64,000 nucleotides of DNA from an uncultured Prevotellaceae bacterium (GTDB lineage Bacteria; Bacteroidota; Bacteroidia; Bacteroidales; Muribaculaceae), in the NCBI GenBank assembly GCA_900318335.1, contig ONKF01000003.1:62001-126000 (forward strand), read 5' to 3'. Each line of letters starts with the position of its first letter. The first letter of the stretch is position 1. The notes below the pieces were generated by a model. It saw nothing but the letters and a program-made list of their open reading frames with translations, was not told the DNA's origin and ran no database searches. A program made the position numbers and the translations under genes. Of this stretch, positions 44,604 to 55,449 are shown in pieces.

Positions 44604-45818
44604 ATGACACGAAAACTGATGCTGTTTACCCTATGCGCCACGCTACTGGGTATCAACGCTATGGCACAAGGCAACAATACCCGCATGGGTGGTGACGAGA
44701 ACAATGAAACCGAGTCACTTGCCGAGCGCATCTTTCACCTCGAGAAAAAAACCGACGCATTCAACTTCTACATCAACTTTGCATCGAGCCTGGTTGCCGA
44801 GGATGCTGAGCATGGGGAGTGGGACAGCAAATTCATGTGCCGTGACCTGCGCCTCGATATCAAGGGCGACATCACTCCCAAGGTGTTCTACCGCATACGC
44901 CACCGCTTCAACAGCAACCAGACCGCCAAGGGGCTGGACCGCTTTGCCAAGGCGACCGACATCATGATGGTGGGCTATCGTCCTAGCAGCAAGGTCGAAA
45001 TCGCCGCCGGTAAGCTGTGCCAGATATGGGGCGGATTTGAGTATGACCAGAATCCCATGGAAATCTACCGCTACAGTGACCTGATCGACATGATGGACAT
45101 CTTCATGGCCGGTGCGATGGTGAGCTACCATCCCGTGCCCACCCAGGAAATCGCTGTCCAGATGACCAACAGCTACAACGGCTCGTTCACCGAGGACCTG
45201 GGAGATGACCCGCAGATCGTCACCAGCGACCTGATGAAGCCCGAGAAGCTGAGCCGCAGCCGCGCCCCGTTCACCTACATCGTGAACTGGAACGGCAACT
45301 TCCTGCAGGACCGACTGCAGGCCCGCTGGGCATGGGGCATCCAAACCCAAGCCAAGCACAAGTATTCCCGCATGATTACCCTGGGCCAAAGGCTGAACCT
45401 GCCGAATTACCAGTTATACTTCGACTACTTCGGCGAATGGGATGACGTGGACCGCCTGCACTATGCCACGACCGACTTGCATGACATGATTGCCCCCGGC
45501 TCGACCCACCTGGGCAAGGTGCACAGCCATACTTTTATTGCCAAGATGAACTGGCAATTTGCCCCCAAGTGGAACCTCATGCTCAAGGGGACCTACGAAA
45601 CCACGAGTATCGCCAAGATCGACGACCTGCACAATTACCGCAAGTCAATCGGCTATCTGGGCAGCATCGAGTACTGGCCGATGCCCAAGAAACTCGACTT
45701 CCGCGTGTTCCTCGCCTATCTGGGCCACAAGTATGACTTCAACAAGGCATGCGGCTTGAAGGATTACAACACCAACCGCGTGGAGCTTGGCTTCATGTAC
45801 CGCATCAAGTGCTATTGA
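44604..45818 (+). CDS. OprO/OprP-type outer-membrane porin
   Basis: 404 residues from the ATG at 44604. Signal peptide MTRKLMLFTLCATLLGINAMAQ. A short coiled helix (SLAERIFHLEKKTDAF) precedes alternating amphipathic strands of a 16-stranded porin of the phosphate-selective O/P group (YINFASSL, RDLRLDIKGDITPKVFYRIRHRF). Terminal strand ends VELGFMYRIKCY. Outer membrane; the transported anion or substrate is not determined. Confidence 0.82.
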   Translation: MTRKLMLFTLCATLLGINAMAQGNNTRMGGDENNETESLAERIFHLEKKTDAFNFYINFASSLVAEDAEHGEWDSKFMCRDLRLDIKGDITPKVFYRIRHRFNSNQTAKGLDRFAKATDIMMVGYRPSSKVEIAAGKLCQIWGGFEYDQNPMEIYRYSDLIDMMDIFMAGAMVSYHPVPTQEIAVQMTNSYNGSFTEDLGDDPQIVTSDLMKPEKLSRSRAPFTYIVNWNGNFLQDRLQARWAWGIQTQAKHKYSRMITLGQRLNLPNYQLYFDYFGEWDDVDRLHYATTDLHDMIAPGSTHLGKVHSHTFIAKMNWQFAPKWNLMLKGTYETTSIAKIDDLHNYRKSIGYLGSIEYWPMPKKLDFRVFLAYLGHKYDFNKACGLKDYNTNRVELGFMYRIKCY

Positions 45819-45824
45819 TGGGAC

Positions 45825-45980
45825 TACCGCGGCATAGCCGCGACCCACGGGACACTGACGAGAGGTCCCCACATAGCCGCGGAACTCGGGACACTGACGA
45901 AAGGTCCCCACATAGCCGCGGAACTCGGGACACTGACGAAAGGTCCCCACATAGCCGCGGAACTCGGGACACTGACGAAA
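45825..45980. repeat. 39-bp tandem repeat, three exact copies plus one divergent
   Basis: Units at 45864-45902, 45903-45941 and 45942-45980 are identical; 45825-45863 is a degenerate fourth. Each contains CCGCGG and CGGGACACTGACGA. The first unit also holds a 6-bp GC hairpin with an ATA triloop (45828-45842). No spacers, so not a CRISPR. Confidence 0.85.
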
Positions 45981-45999
45981 GCCGTGACAACAATAACAA

Positions 46000-46030
46000 G
46001 ACGGCCATTCCTGTTGAGGGGATGGCCGTC
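46000..46030. terminator. Hairpin after the tandem repeat
   Basis: GACGGCCAT/ATGGCCGTC, 9-bp stem, 13-nt loop. No clear U-run; may act as terminator for the porin transcript. Confidence 0.45.
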
Positions 46031-46096
46031 GTTGCGTAAAAACGGAGTTTTAATAATTATTTTGAGTTATTATTTTATAATGTGAGGAATTTGGCT

Positions 46097-46104
46097 TACT
46101 TTTG
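46097..46104 (+). promoter_or_regulatory. -7 box for the lplA gene
   Basis: TACTTTTG; the start codon follows about 19 nt later. Confidence 0.5.
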
Positions 46105-46122
46105 TGGGAAGTTTATAAAGAC

Positions 46123-47109
46123 ATGATGAAATACCTGAGTCTGCCTGACAACACGACGCGCATTCTTCCATTCTACCTTGCAATGGAGGAGTATGCCGCT
46201 CGCATCATTGGAGAGGATGACATCTTCTTCATGTGGCAGGTGGAACCGACAGTGATATTCGGTCGCAACCAGTTGATTTCTAATGAAGTAAACGTGGATT
46301 ACTGCCACGATAACGGGATTGCGTTCTATCGTCGCCGTAGCGGTGGCGGCTGTGTGTATGCCGACAGGGATAACATCATGTTCAGCTACATCACCCGCAG
46401 CGATGAGGTGCAGACGACCTTCAGCTCCTACACGAGCGCTGTGGCAGCGATGTTGCGCGGCTTGGGACTGAATGCGACCTCGAGCGACCGCAACGACGTG
46501 ATGATTGACGGCCGCAAGGTGAGCGGTAACGCGTTCTACCACATCCCGGGCCGCAGTATCGTCCATGGCACGATGCTATATGGCACCAATATGGAACACA
46601 TGCTGAATGCCATCACACCGTCACGCGAGAAGTTGACGAGCAAGGGGGTCGATTCGGTGCGCAGCCATATCACGACGCTGAGCGAGCACCTGTCGATGGA
46701 CATCGAGGCCTTCAAGCAGCACGTGCGCCAGACGCTGTGTGACGGCGAGATACAACTGGGCGCTGACGATGTGGCCGAAATCGAACGGCTCACCCTACCC
46801 TACCTGGAGCCAAAATTCCTGTGGGGCAACGACCCGCGCTGTGAGGTGACCCAGGGCGGACGCATCGAGGGAGTGGGCAGCATCCACGTCAACCTGGAAC
46901 TCAAGGGAGGCGTTATCCACGACCTGCACTTGACGGGAGATTTCCTGCCGCTGTGCGATGATATGCGCCAGACACTGCTCGACAAGCTGCGCGGTACTGA
47001 ACCCAAAGCCGATGATCTGCGAGCCGCCCTCGATGGCTGCCAGGCAGGCCAATGGATACTGAATCTAACAAACGAACAGTTAATACAGCTATTGACTGTC
47101 GCCAGTTAG
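46123..47109 (+). CDS. lplA: Lipoate-protein ligase
   Basis: 328 residues from the ATG at 46123 (or 46126); an upstream GTG at 46102 lies in the -7 box. The biotin/lipoate ligase fold has QVEPTVIFGRNQL, the RRRSGGGCVYAD loop, and the Lys-Val-SGNAF motif (DGRKVSGNAFYH). A C-terminal accessory domain follows. It attaches lipoate to GcvH and other E2/H proteins with ATP. It sits 66 nt before gcvT, linking lipoylation with the glycine cleavage cluster. Confidence 0.92.
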   Translation: MMKYLSLPDNTTRILPFYLAMEEYAARIIGEDDIFFMWQVEPTVIFGRNQLISNEVNVDYCHDNGIAFYRRRSGGGCVYADRDNIMFSYITRSDEVQTTFSSYTSAVAAMLRGLGLNATSSDRNDVMIDGRKVSGNAFYHIPGRSIVHGTMLYGTNMEHMLNAITPSREKLTSKGVDSVRSHITTLSEHLSMDIEAFKQHVRQTLCDGEIQLGADDVAEIERLTLPYLEPKFLWGNDPRCEVTQGGRIEGVGSIHVNLELKGGVIHDLHLTGDFLPLCDDMRQTLLDKLRGTEPKADDLRAALDGCQAGQWILNLTNEQLIQLLTVAS

Positions 47110-47175
47110 CGATATTAACATTAGTGTAAAGACTTAGAACTTAAAATATTAACCAATTTAACAACCATTAAAACC

Positions 47176-48273
47176 GTGACTGAAGAAATCAAAGTTACCT
47201 GTCTGCATGACAGGCACGTTGCGCAAGGCGCTCTCATGTCTCCCTTTGCAGGTTATGACATGCCCATCCAGTATGTAGATATCACCACTGAGCACAATGC
47301 TGTTCGCCACAAGGTGGGTGTATTTGACGTGTCTCACATGGGTGAGGTGGAAATCACCGGTCCCGATGCCGCCAAGTTCACCAACTACATCTTCACCAAT
47401 GACATCAACACCATCAAGGCCGGTCAGATCCTGTACGGCATGATGCTGTACCCCGACGGTGGTACCGTTGACGACTTGCTGGTTTACCGTGTTGACGATA
47501 ACGACTTCTTCCTCGTGATTAATGCTGCCAACATCGACAAGGACGTGGCTTGGATCATGGAGCAGGCCAAGGACTTTGACGTGAAGGTTGACCACCAGAG
47601 TGCACTCTACGGCCAGATCGCTGTTCAGGGTCCCGATGCCGAGAAGACCATGGGTGAAGTGCTGAAAATCGACACCACCGACCTGACGTTCTACACCTTC
47701 AAGAAGCTGGAATATGACGGCAAGACCATCATCGTGAGCCGCACCGGTTACACTGGCGAGGACGGCTTTGAGGTATATGCCGATCCCGCTATCATCTGCA
47801 AGATGTGGGACATGCTCATGGATGCCGGCGTACAGCCCTGTGGCCTGGGTTGCCGCGATACCCTGCGCTTTGAGGCTGGTCTGCCCCTGTATGGCGACGA
47901 GCTGACCCCCGAGATTTCACCCATCGCCGCAACCTTCGGCATGTTCGTGAAGCTCGATAAGGAAGGTGGCTTTATCGGCCGCGACGCCTGCGCCCAGCAG
48001 AAAGCCGAAGGCACTCCCAAGAAATTGGTGGGCCTGGAGCTCGAAGGCAAGGCAATTCCCCGCCATGGCTATGAGGTACTTGACGGCGAGAATGTAGTGG
48101 GTTACATCACCACCGGCTATCACAGCATCTCGCTGGACAAGAGCGTTGCATTTGCACTGGTTGACCGCGCCGTTGGCGCCCTGGGCAACACGCTGAGCGT
48201 GCGCATCCGCAAGAAAGTGTTCCCCGCTACCGTAGTGAAGAAACGCTTCTATACTCCCAATTACAAGAAGTAA
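47176..48273 (+). CDS. gcvT: Glycine cleavage system T protein (aminomethyltransferase)
   Basis: 365 residues from a GTG start; the next ATG (MSPFAGYDMP) would cut off the normal N-terminus (DRHVAQGALMSPFAGYDMPIQYV). The folate domain signature VGVFDVSHMGEVEI and the C-terminal GCRDTLRFEAGLPLYG and ALVDRA regions are present. It moves the methylene of aminomethyl-GcvH to tetrahydrofolate. First gene of a complete gcv cluster. Confidence 0.95.
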   Translation: MTEEIKVTCLHDRHVAQGALMSPFAGYDMPIQYVDITTEHNAVRHKVGVFDVSHMGEVEITGPDAAKFTNYIFTNDINTIKAGQILYGMMLYPDGGTVDDLLVYRVDDNDFFLVINAANIDKDVAWIMEQAKDFDVKVDHQSALYGQIAVQGPDAEKTMGEVLKIDTTDLTFYTFKKLEYDGKTIIVSRTGYTGEDGFEVYADPAIICKMWDMLMDAGVQPCGLGCRDTLRFEAGLPLYGDELTPEISPIAATFGMFVKLDKEGGFIGRDACAQQKAEGTPKKLVGLELEGKAIPRHGYEVLDGENVVGYITTGYHSISLDKSVAFALVDRAVGALGNTLSVRIRKKVFPATVVKKRFYTPNYKK

Positions 48274-48392
48274 TCGATTTCTGGAAACAAAAATCGAGTT
48301 TAGAGTTTAAAGTTTAGTGACTTTAACCTCGACCAAACAAGTAGAATTATCCAAAGAACAAAAATATTAACTAATTAATTTTTTATAACACA

Positions 48393-48773
48393 ATGAGTAA
48401 GATTATTGACGGACTCTATTACAGCGAGTCACATGAGTATGTAAAGGTAGAAGGCGACTTCGGTTTCATTGGTATCACCGACTATGCACAGCACGAGTTG
48501 GGTAACGTGGTTTATGTTGACATGCCCGAGGTTGACGACGAGGTAACCGCAGGTGAGGACTTTGGCGCAGTAGAGAGCGTTAAGGCTGCCAGCGACCTGA
48601 TGTCTCCCGTCAGCGGTACCGTTGTCGAGGTGAACGAAGCCCTCGAGGACGAGCCCGGCCTGATCAACAAGGATGCCTTTGAGAACTGGATCATCAAGGT
48701 TGAGCTGAGCGATAAGAGCGAGCTCGACAGCCTGATGGATGCCGCTGCCTACAAGGACATGATCGGCGAGTAA
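48393..48773 (+). CDS. gcvH: Glycine cleavage system H protein
   Basis: 126 residues, the standard length. The lipoyl-Lys lies at residue 64 in GAVESVKAASDLMSPVSG. GcvH carries the aminomethyl group between the P, T and L proteins. The gap from gcvT (119 nt) has AT-rich repeats but no promoter I can call. Confidence 0.96.
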   Translation: MSKIIDGLYYSESHEYVKVEGDFGFIGITDYAQHELGNVVYVDMPEVDDEVTAGEDFGAVESVKAASDLMSPVSGTVVEVNEALEDEPGLINKDAFENWIIKVELSDKSELDSLMDAAAYKDMIGE

Positions 48774-48856
48774 TTCAGAGTTAGGAGTTATAAGTTAGAA
48801 GTTAGGAGTTAGTTAGAAGTTATTATAAATAACCGACAACTGTAAACTAATAGATA

Positions 48857-50203
<1,347 letters not shown>

Positions 50204-50206
50204 GAT

Positions 50207-51691
50207 ATGAATAACACATTTTACGGTAAACTCATATTTGAGTTGTCTCAGAATGGCCGTCAGGGTTATTCCCTGCCCGAGAACAGGTGTGACGAGTACA
50301 AGATGAGCGACCTGCCCAAGGGCTTGATGCGTGAAAACGCACCCTTGCTGCCCGAGGTTGACGAGTTGAGCGTCGTGCGCCACTACACCAACATGAGCAA
50401 CAACAACTTCGGCGTGGACACGGGCTTCTACCCCCTGGGTTCCTGCACGATGAAGTATAATCCCAAAATCAACGAGGAAATCGCTGCCCACCGCGAGTTC
50501 ACGGGCCTGCACCCGCTGCAGAACCCCGAGACCACCCAGGGCGCCCTCGCTGTTTACTACTTCCTGCAGACCAGCCTCGCCGAGATTTCGGGCCTGAGCG
50601 AGTTCACCCTGAACCCCTATGCAGGTGCTCACGGTGAGTTGACGGGTCTGATGATTATGCGCGGTTACCACATGGAGCGTGGCGACATGAAGCGCACCAA
50701 GGTGATTATCCCCGACAGTGCCCACGGCACCAACCCCGCCAGCTCGGCCGTTTGCGGCATGGACGTGGTGGTTGTTAAGAGCCGTCCCGACGGCACCGTC
50801 GATGTGGACGACCTGCGTCCCCTGCTGGACGACACCATCGCCGGCATGATGATGACCAACCCCAACACGCTGGGTATCTTTGAGCACAATATCGGCGAAA
50901 TCGCCAAGGCGGTTCACGATTGCGGTGGCCTGATGTACTATGACGGCGCCAACCTCAACCCCATGCTGGGAAAGGTGCGTCCCGGTGACATCGGCTTTGA
51001 TATCATGCACATCAATCTGCACAAGACCTTCTCCACACCTCACGGTGGCGGTGGCCCCGGTAGTGGTCCCGTCGGCGTACGCGCCGGTCTGGAGCATCTG
51101 CTCCCCAACCCCCGTGTCGTGAGAGTCGAGGAAGAGGATTACGACTACTTCAAGCTGGAGTGCAGCGACAAGTCCATCGGCAGCATCAGCGGTCACCTGG
51201 GCAACTTCGGCGTGATGATGCGCGCCCTCGCCTATATCCTGACCCTGGGCCGTGACCAGCTCAAGTGGGTCGGCCCGCTGGCAACCCTCAACGCCAACTA
51301 CATCAAGGAGTCGTTGAAGGACGTCTATGAGCTGCCCATTGGCGGCGTGTGCAAGCACGAGTTCGTCTATGACGGTCTGAAGGACAAGTCCACTGGTGTA
51401 ACCACGCTCGACGTGGCTAAGCGTCTGCTGGACTACGGTTTCCATGCTCCCACGATCTACTTCCCCTTGCTGTTCCACGAGGCCCTCATGGTAGAGCCCA
51501 CCGAGAACGAGAGCAAGCAGACCCTGGACGAGTTCATCCGCATCATGCGCGTGATTGCCCAGGAGGCTAAGGACGATCCCGAGATGGTGAAGACCGCACC
51601 GCACAACACGCCCGTTCGTCGTCTCGACGACACCCAGGCCGCCTTGCACCCCATCGTGACCTGGCGCGAGCTTGTTGCTGACAACCAGTAA
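50207..51691 (+). CDS. gcvPB: Glycine dehydrogenase (decarboxylating) subunit 2
   Basis: 494 residues. The PLP-Lys (residue 273) sits in NLHKTFSTPHGGGGPG. Other motifs: GFYPLGSCTMKYNPKIN, LNPYAGAHGELTG, IPDSAHGTNPASS. Decarboxylates glycine and transfers the aminomethyl group to GcvH. Confidence 0.96.
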   Translation: MNNTFYGKLIFELSQNGRQGYSLPENRCDEYKMSDLPKGLMRENAPLLPEVDELSVVRHYTNMSNNNFGVDTGFYPLGSCTMKYNPKINEEIAAHREFTGLHPLQNPETTQGALAVYYFLQTSLAEISGLSEFTLNPYAGAHGELTGLMIMRGYHMERGDMKRTKVIIPDSAHGTNPASSAVCGMDVVVVKSRPDGTVDVDDLRPLLDDTIAGMMMTNPNTLGIFEHNIGEIAKAVHDCGGLMYYDGANLNPMLGKVRPGDIGFDIMHINLHKTFSTPHGGGGPGSGPVGVRAGLEHLLPNPRVVRVEEEDYDYFKLECSDKSIGSISGHLGNFGVMMRALAYILTLGRDQLKWVGPLATLNANYIKESLKDVYELPIGGVCKHEFVYDGLKDKSTGVTTLDVAKRLLDYGFHAPTIYFPLLFHEALMVEPTENESKQTLDEFIRIMRVIAQEAKDDPEMVKTAPHNTPVRRLDDTQAALHPIVTWRELVADNQ

Positions 51692-51714
51692 AACGGACAC
51701 TACTACAGAAATCA

Positions 51715-51786
51715 CTCACGCTAAGTCGCTAAGACGCTAAGTTTTAATTGTATCTTATTCTTAGCGACTTTGCGCCTTAGCGTGAG
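51715..51786. repeat. 27-bp imperfect inverted repeat made of CGCTAAG units
   Basis: CTCACGCTAAGTCGCTAAG... and its complement ...CTTAGCGTGAG pair over 27 bp with three mismatches; each arm contains repeated CGCTAAG. It lies between gcvPB and lpd and may attenuate or end the gcvPB transcript. I recall similar sequences as dispersed intergenic repeats in Bacteroidota. Confidence 0.75.
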
Positions 51787-51828
51787 GATTTGTTAAACTC
51801 AATCATTGTAATCTATTCAACCGATAAT

Positions 51829-53166
51829 ATGTTTGACATTATTATTATAGGTGCCGGCCCTGGCGGTTATGAGACCGCTGCCGATGCTGCCGCTCACGGC
51901 CTGACCGTTGCCATCGTCGAGCGCGACCAGATGGGAGGAACCTGCCTGAACCGCGGTTGCATACCCACCAAGGCCCTGTGCCGCAATGCCGAGGTCATCA
52001 ACCTGATGCGCGAGAGCGAGGTGTGGGGTGTAAAGACCGGTGAAATGGAATTTGACTACGCACCCGTGTTTGAGCGCAAGGAGGCTGTTGTCAAGCAGTT
52101 GCGCGAGGGCGTGGAAATGCTCATGGGCTCACCCGGCATCACCGCCATCAAGGGAGAAGCCGTCCTGAAAGACGCTAACACCGTCATCGTAAACGGCGAG
52201 GAATACAGTGCCAAGAACATCATCATCGCTACCGGCTCGGCTCCGCGCGGCCTGCCCATCGAGGGTGCAGACCTGGCCATGACCAGCGATGACATCCTGG
52301 CGATGGAAACGCTGCCCAAGAGCCTGTGCATCGTGGGCGGTGGCGTTATCGGCATGGAGTTTGCCGCCGTATTCAGCACGTTTGGCGTCGAAGTGACCGT
52401 CATCGAGTACTGCAAGGAAATCCTGCCTCCGTTTGACAAAGACGTGGCCAAGCGCCTGAAGACCGTCCTGAGCAAGCGAGGCATCAAGATCATCACCAGT
52501 GCCGCAGTTAATGGCATCAGCCAGGGCGAGGACGGCATGACCGTGACCTATGAGCTCAAGGGTAAGCCCCAGAGCGTGACATGCGAGAAGGTGCTGATGT
52601 CTGTTGGACGCCAGCCCGTTCTGCCTCAGGGACTTGACGCCGTGGGCGTTACCGTGGGCCGTCGTGGCATCGAGGTGGACGACAACATGATGACCAACGT
52701 CAAGGGCGTGTATGCCATCGGTGACGTGAATGGCCGCATGATGCTTGCCCACGCCGCCAGTGCCCAGGGTCAGCGTGCCCTGCACGCCATCATGGGTAAA
52801 GCCGATGACATCAAGCTCGACATCGTCCCCAGTGCCGTGTTTACCGTGCCCGAGTTGGCCATGGTGGGCCTCACCGAGGAGCAATGTGCCGAGAAGGGAC
52901 TTGACGTGACGGTGAAGAAATCATTCTTCCGCAGCAACGGCAAGGCAGTCGCCATGAACGAGACCGACGGTCTGTTGAAGATGATTGTCGATAACGGAAC
53001 TCGCCAGATTGTGGGTTGCCACATCTGTGGCGCACACGCTGCCGACCTCATCCAGGAAGTGGTCACCGCCATGAATGCCGGTGCCACCGTTGACCTGCTG
53101 GCCCGCAGTATCCACGGCCATCCCACCCTAAGTGAGGTGATGCTGGCCGCTGCCCGCCAATTCTAA
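51829..53166 (+). CDS. lpd: Dihydrolipoyl dehydrogenase
   Basis: 445 residues from the ATG at 51829. FAD fold (IIIGAGPGGYETAADAA), redox disulfide GGTCLNRGCIPTKA, NAD domain (VGGGVIGMEFAAVF), second FAD motif (YAIGDVNGRMMLAHAASAQG) and C-terminal active-site HGHPTLSEV. L protein of the glycine cleavage system. The intergenic inverted repeat separates it from gcvPB. Confidence 0.96.
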   Translation: MFDIIIIGAGPGGYETAADAAAHGLTVAIVERDQMGGTCLNRGCIPTKALCRNAEVINLMRESEVWGVKTGEMEFDYAPVFERKEAVVKQLREGVEMLMGSPGITAIKGEAVLKDANTVIVNGEEYSAKNIIIATGSAPRGLPIEGADLAMTSDDILAMETLPKSLCIVGGGVIGMEFAAVFSTFGVEVTVIEYCKEILPPFDKDVAKRLKTVLSKRGIKIITSAAVNGISQGEDGMTVTYELKGKPQSVTCEKVLMSVGRQPVLPQGLDAVGVTVGRRGIEVDDNMMTNVKGVYAIGDVNGRMMLAHAASAQGQRALHAIMGKADDIKLDIVPSAVFTVPELAMVGLTEEQCAEKGLDVTVKKSFFRSNGKAVAMNETDGLLKMIVDNGTRQIVGCHICGAHAADLIQEVVTAMNAGATVDLLARSIHGHPTLSEVMLAAARQF

Positions 53167-53175
53167 TCTTCTCAT

Positions 53176-53192
53176 GCAAGACACAGGCTTGC
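53176..53192. repeat. Triloop hairpin, second copy of the GCAAG family
   Basis: GCAAGAC ACA GGCTTGC, one mismatch. Same family as 4198-4214. Confidence 0.55.
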
Positions 53193-53209
53193 AACAGGAT
53201 GACATGATG

Positions 53210-53239
53210 CGCCACCCGCAACCAACAAAGCGGGTGGCG
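53210..53239. terminator. Hairpin terminator after lpd
   Basis: A perfect 10-bp GC stem, CGCCACCCGC/GCGGGTGGCG, with a 10-nt loop. Only a short T pair follows. Confidence 0.65.
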
Positions 53240-53306
53240 TTCCATTAAATCTCGTCATGGCGGCAAAATAGTGACGACCGAAAACCGAGAACTGAAAAGT
53301 TTTTTG

Positions 53307-53314
53307 TATCTTTG
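53307..53314 (+). promoter_or_regulatory. -7 box for uvrB
   Basis: TATCTTTG, 26 nt before the ATG. Confidence 0.5.
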
Positions 53315-53339
53315 TGGTTTGGAGTAAATGAATTAAACA

Positions 53340-55418
53340 ATGGAGTATAGACTGCATAGCGAGTATGAGCCGACAGGAGACCAGCCACAGGCAATTGCCG
53401 AGCTGGCTGGCGGCGTGAATGACGGTGTACCCTATCAGACACTGCTGGGCGTAACAGGCTCGGGCAAAACGTTCACTATGGCGAACGTGATTGCCCGTAC
53501 CGGGCGTCCCACCCTGGTGTTGTCCCACAACAAGACCCTGGCAGCACAGCTGTATGCCGAATTCAAGAGTTTCTTTCCCGAGAATGCGGTCCACTACTTC
53601 GTTTCCTATTATGACTATTATCAGCCCGAGGCCTATATCCCATCTACCGACAAGTATATCGAGAAGGACCTCGCCATCAACGATGAGATCGAGCGCTTGA
53701 GGCTTGCCACAGTGACCGCGCTGCTGAGCGGCCGCCGCGACATCGTGGTGGTGTCGAGTGTGTCGTGCCTGTATGGTATGGGCAACCCCGAGGATATCAC
53801 TGCCAACGCCATCGAACTCAAGGTGGGCGACCAAATCGGTCGAGACGAACTGCTGCACCGCCTGGTGGACGCCCTGTACTCGCGCAGCGATGCCGACTTG
53901 AGGATGGGCACCTTCCGCGTCAAGGGGGACACCGTTGACGTGTTCCTTAGCGACGAGGATATCATGTTGAGAGTCATCTTCTGGGGCAACGAGATCGAGC
54001 GCATCCAAATTCTCAACAGCGAGACCCAGATGCCCACCGAGGACGTCGAGGGCTTCAAAATTTTCCCAGCCAACATCTTTGTCACCACCAAGGAGCGCAT
54101 GCGTGCCGCCATGGGACAGATTGACCTGGACCGCGAGAACCAGGTCGCTGCCTTTGCCCGCGAGAACCGCTTTGCCGAGGCCAAGCGGTTGAACGAGCGC
54201 GTGACCTATGACATGGAGATGATGAGAGAGGTGGGTTATTGCTCTGGAATTGAGAATTATAGCCGGTATTTTGACGGCAGGAGACCGGGCATGAGGCCAT
54301 TCTGCCTGCTGGACTACTTCCCCGACGACTTCCTTACTATCATTGACGAGAGCCACGTGACCGTGCCACAGATCCGGGCCATGTATGGCGGCGACCAGTC
54401 GCGCAAGACCAATCTGGTCCACTACGGGTTCCGCCTGGAAGCAGCGTTAGATAACCGCCCGCTGCGGTTCGAGGAATTTGAGACCATGACCCACCAGACC
54501 ATCTACGTGAGCGCCACTCCCGCCGACTATGAGTTGACCAAGAGCGAAGGCATCATCACCGAACAACTCATCCGCCCGACGGGCCTGCTTGACCCGCAGA
54601 TCATCGTGCGTCCCTCACAAGGACAGGTCGATGACCTGGTCGAAGAGATACAGCTGCGCATCGAGCGCGGCGAGCGTACCCTTGTCACCACGCTGACCAA
54701 GCGCATGGCCGAGGAGTTGAGCGATTACCTGAAGAAACTGGACATCCGCACCGCCTATATGCACAGTGATGTCGAGACGATGGAGCGCATCGAGATTATC
54801 GATAACCTGCGCGCCGGCGCCATCGACGTGCTGGTGGGCGTGAATCTGCTGCGCGAGGGCCTTGATCTGCCCGAAGTGTCGCTTGTCGCCATCCTGGATG
54901 CCGACAAGGAAGGTTTCCTGCGCAGCCGCCGATCGTTGACACAGACGGCCGGACGTGCCGCTCGCAACCTGAACGGCACTGTCATCATGTATGCCGACAC
55001 AATCACCGACTCGATGCGGCAAACCATCGATGAGACTGAACGCCGCCGCACCCTCCAGCTCAAATATAATGAGGAGAACGGCATTACCCCCACAGCCATC
55101 ATCAAGGCACGCACAGCCATCATCGGCCAAGACACCGACATGCGGCACCCGACAACGCCCAGCCGCCACAACCAGTCACCGATGCCTGGAGCCGCACCCA
55201 AGGCCTCCAACCTGCGCTATACCGAAGAGTTCAACACCAGCGCGGGTGTTGCTGCCGATCCTGTTGTGGCATATATGGGCACAAAGGACATGCAGGCTGC
55301 CATCGACCGCCTGAAGACACAGATGCTTGATGCCGCCAAGCGTATGGACTTCCTGGAAGCAGCCCAGTACCGCGACGAGATACTGAAGCTTGAAGCGATG
55401 TTGAAAGAGAAAGAATAA
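53340..55418 (+). CDS. uvrB: Excinuclease ABC subunit B
   Basis: 692 residues. Walker A (GVTGSGKTFTMANVI), the damage-gripping hairpin (SYYDYYQPEAYIP), domain IV linker, helicase motif VI (QTAGRAARNLNG), and the C-terminal UvrC-binding UVR domain (QMLDAAKRMDFLEAAQYRDEI). Damage recognition in nucleotide excision repair. Confidence 0.96.
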   Translation: MEYRLHSEYEPTGDQPQAIAELAGGVNDGVPYQTLLGVTGSGKTFTMANVIARTGRPTLVLSHNKTLAAQLYAEFKSFFPENAVHYFVSYYDYYQPEAYIPSTDKYIEKDLAINDEIERLRLATVTALLSGRRDIVVVSSVSCLYGMGNPEDITANAIELKVGDQIGRDELLHRLVDALYSRSDADLRMGTFRVKGDTVDVFLSDEDIMLRVIFWGNEIERIQILNSETQMPTEDVEGFKIFPANIFVTTKERMRAAMGQIDLDRENQVAAFARENRFAEAKRLNERVTYDMEMMREVGYCSGIENYSRYFDGRRPGMRPFCLLDYFPDDFLTIIDESHVTVPQIRAMYGGDQSRKTNLVHYGFRLEAALDNRPLRFEEFETMTHQTIYVSATPADYELTKSEGIITEQLIRPTGLLDPQIIVRPSQGQVDDLVEEIQLRIERGERTLVTTLTKRMAEELSDYLKKLDIRTAYMHSDVETMERIEIIDNLRAGAIDVLVGVNLLREGLDLPEVSLVAILDADKEGFLRSRRSLTQTAGRAARNLNGTVIMYADTITDSMRQTIDETERRRTLQLKYNEENGITPTAIIKARTAIIGQDTDMRHPTTPSRHNQSPMPGAAPKASNLRYTEEFNTSAGVAADPVVAYMGTKDMQAAIDRLKTQMLDAAKRMDFLEAAQYRDEILKLEAMLKEKE

Positions 55419-55449
55419 AATTGGGAGTGAATCAAACCATAGAGAATGC

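Noticed and set aside
45825-45980. Possible CRISPR array
   Set aside because: Repeats abut with no spacers, and no cas gene is near.
46123-47176. Glycine riboswitch before gcvT
   Set aside because: The 66-nt gap is too short and lacks the tandem aptamer pattern.
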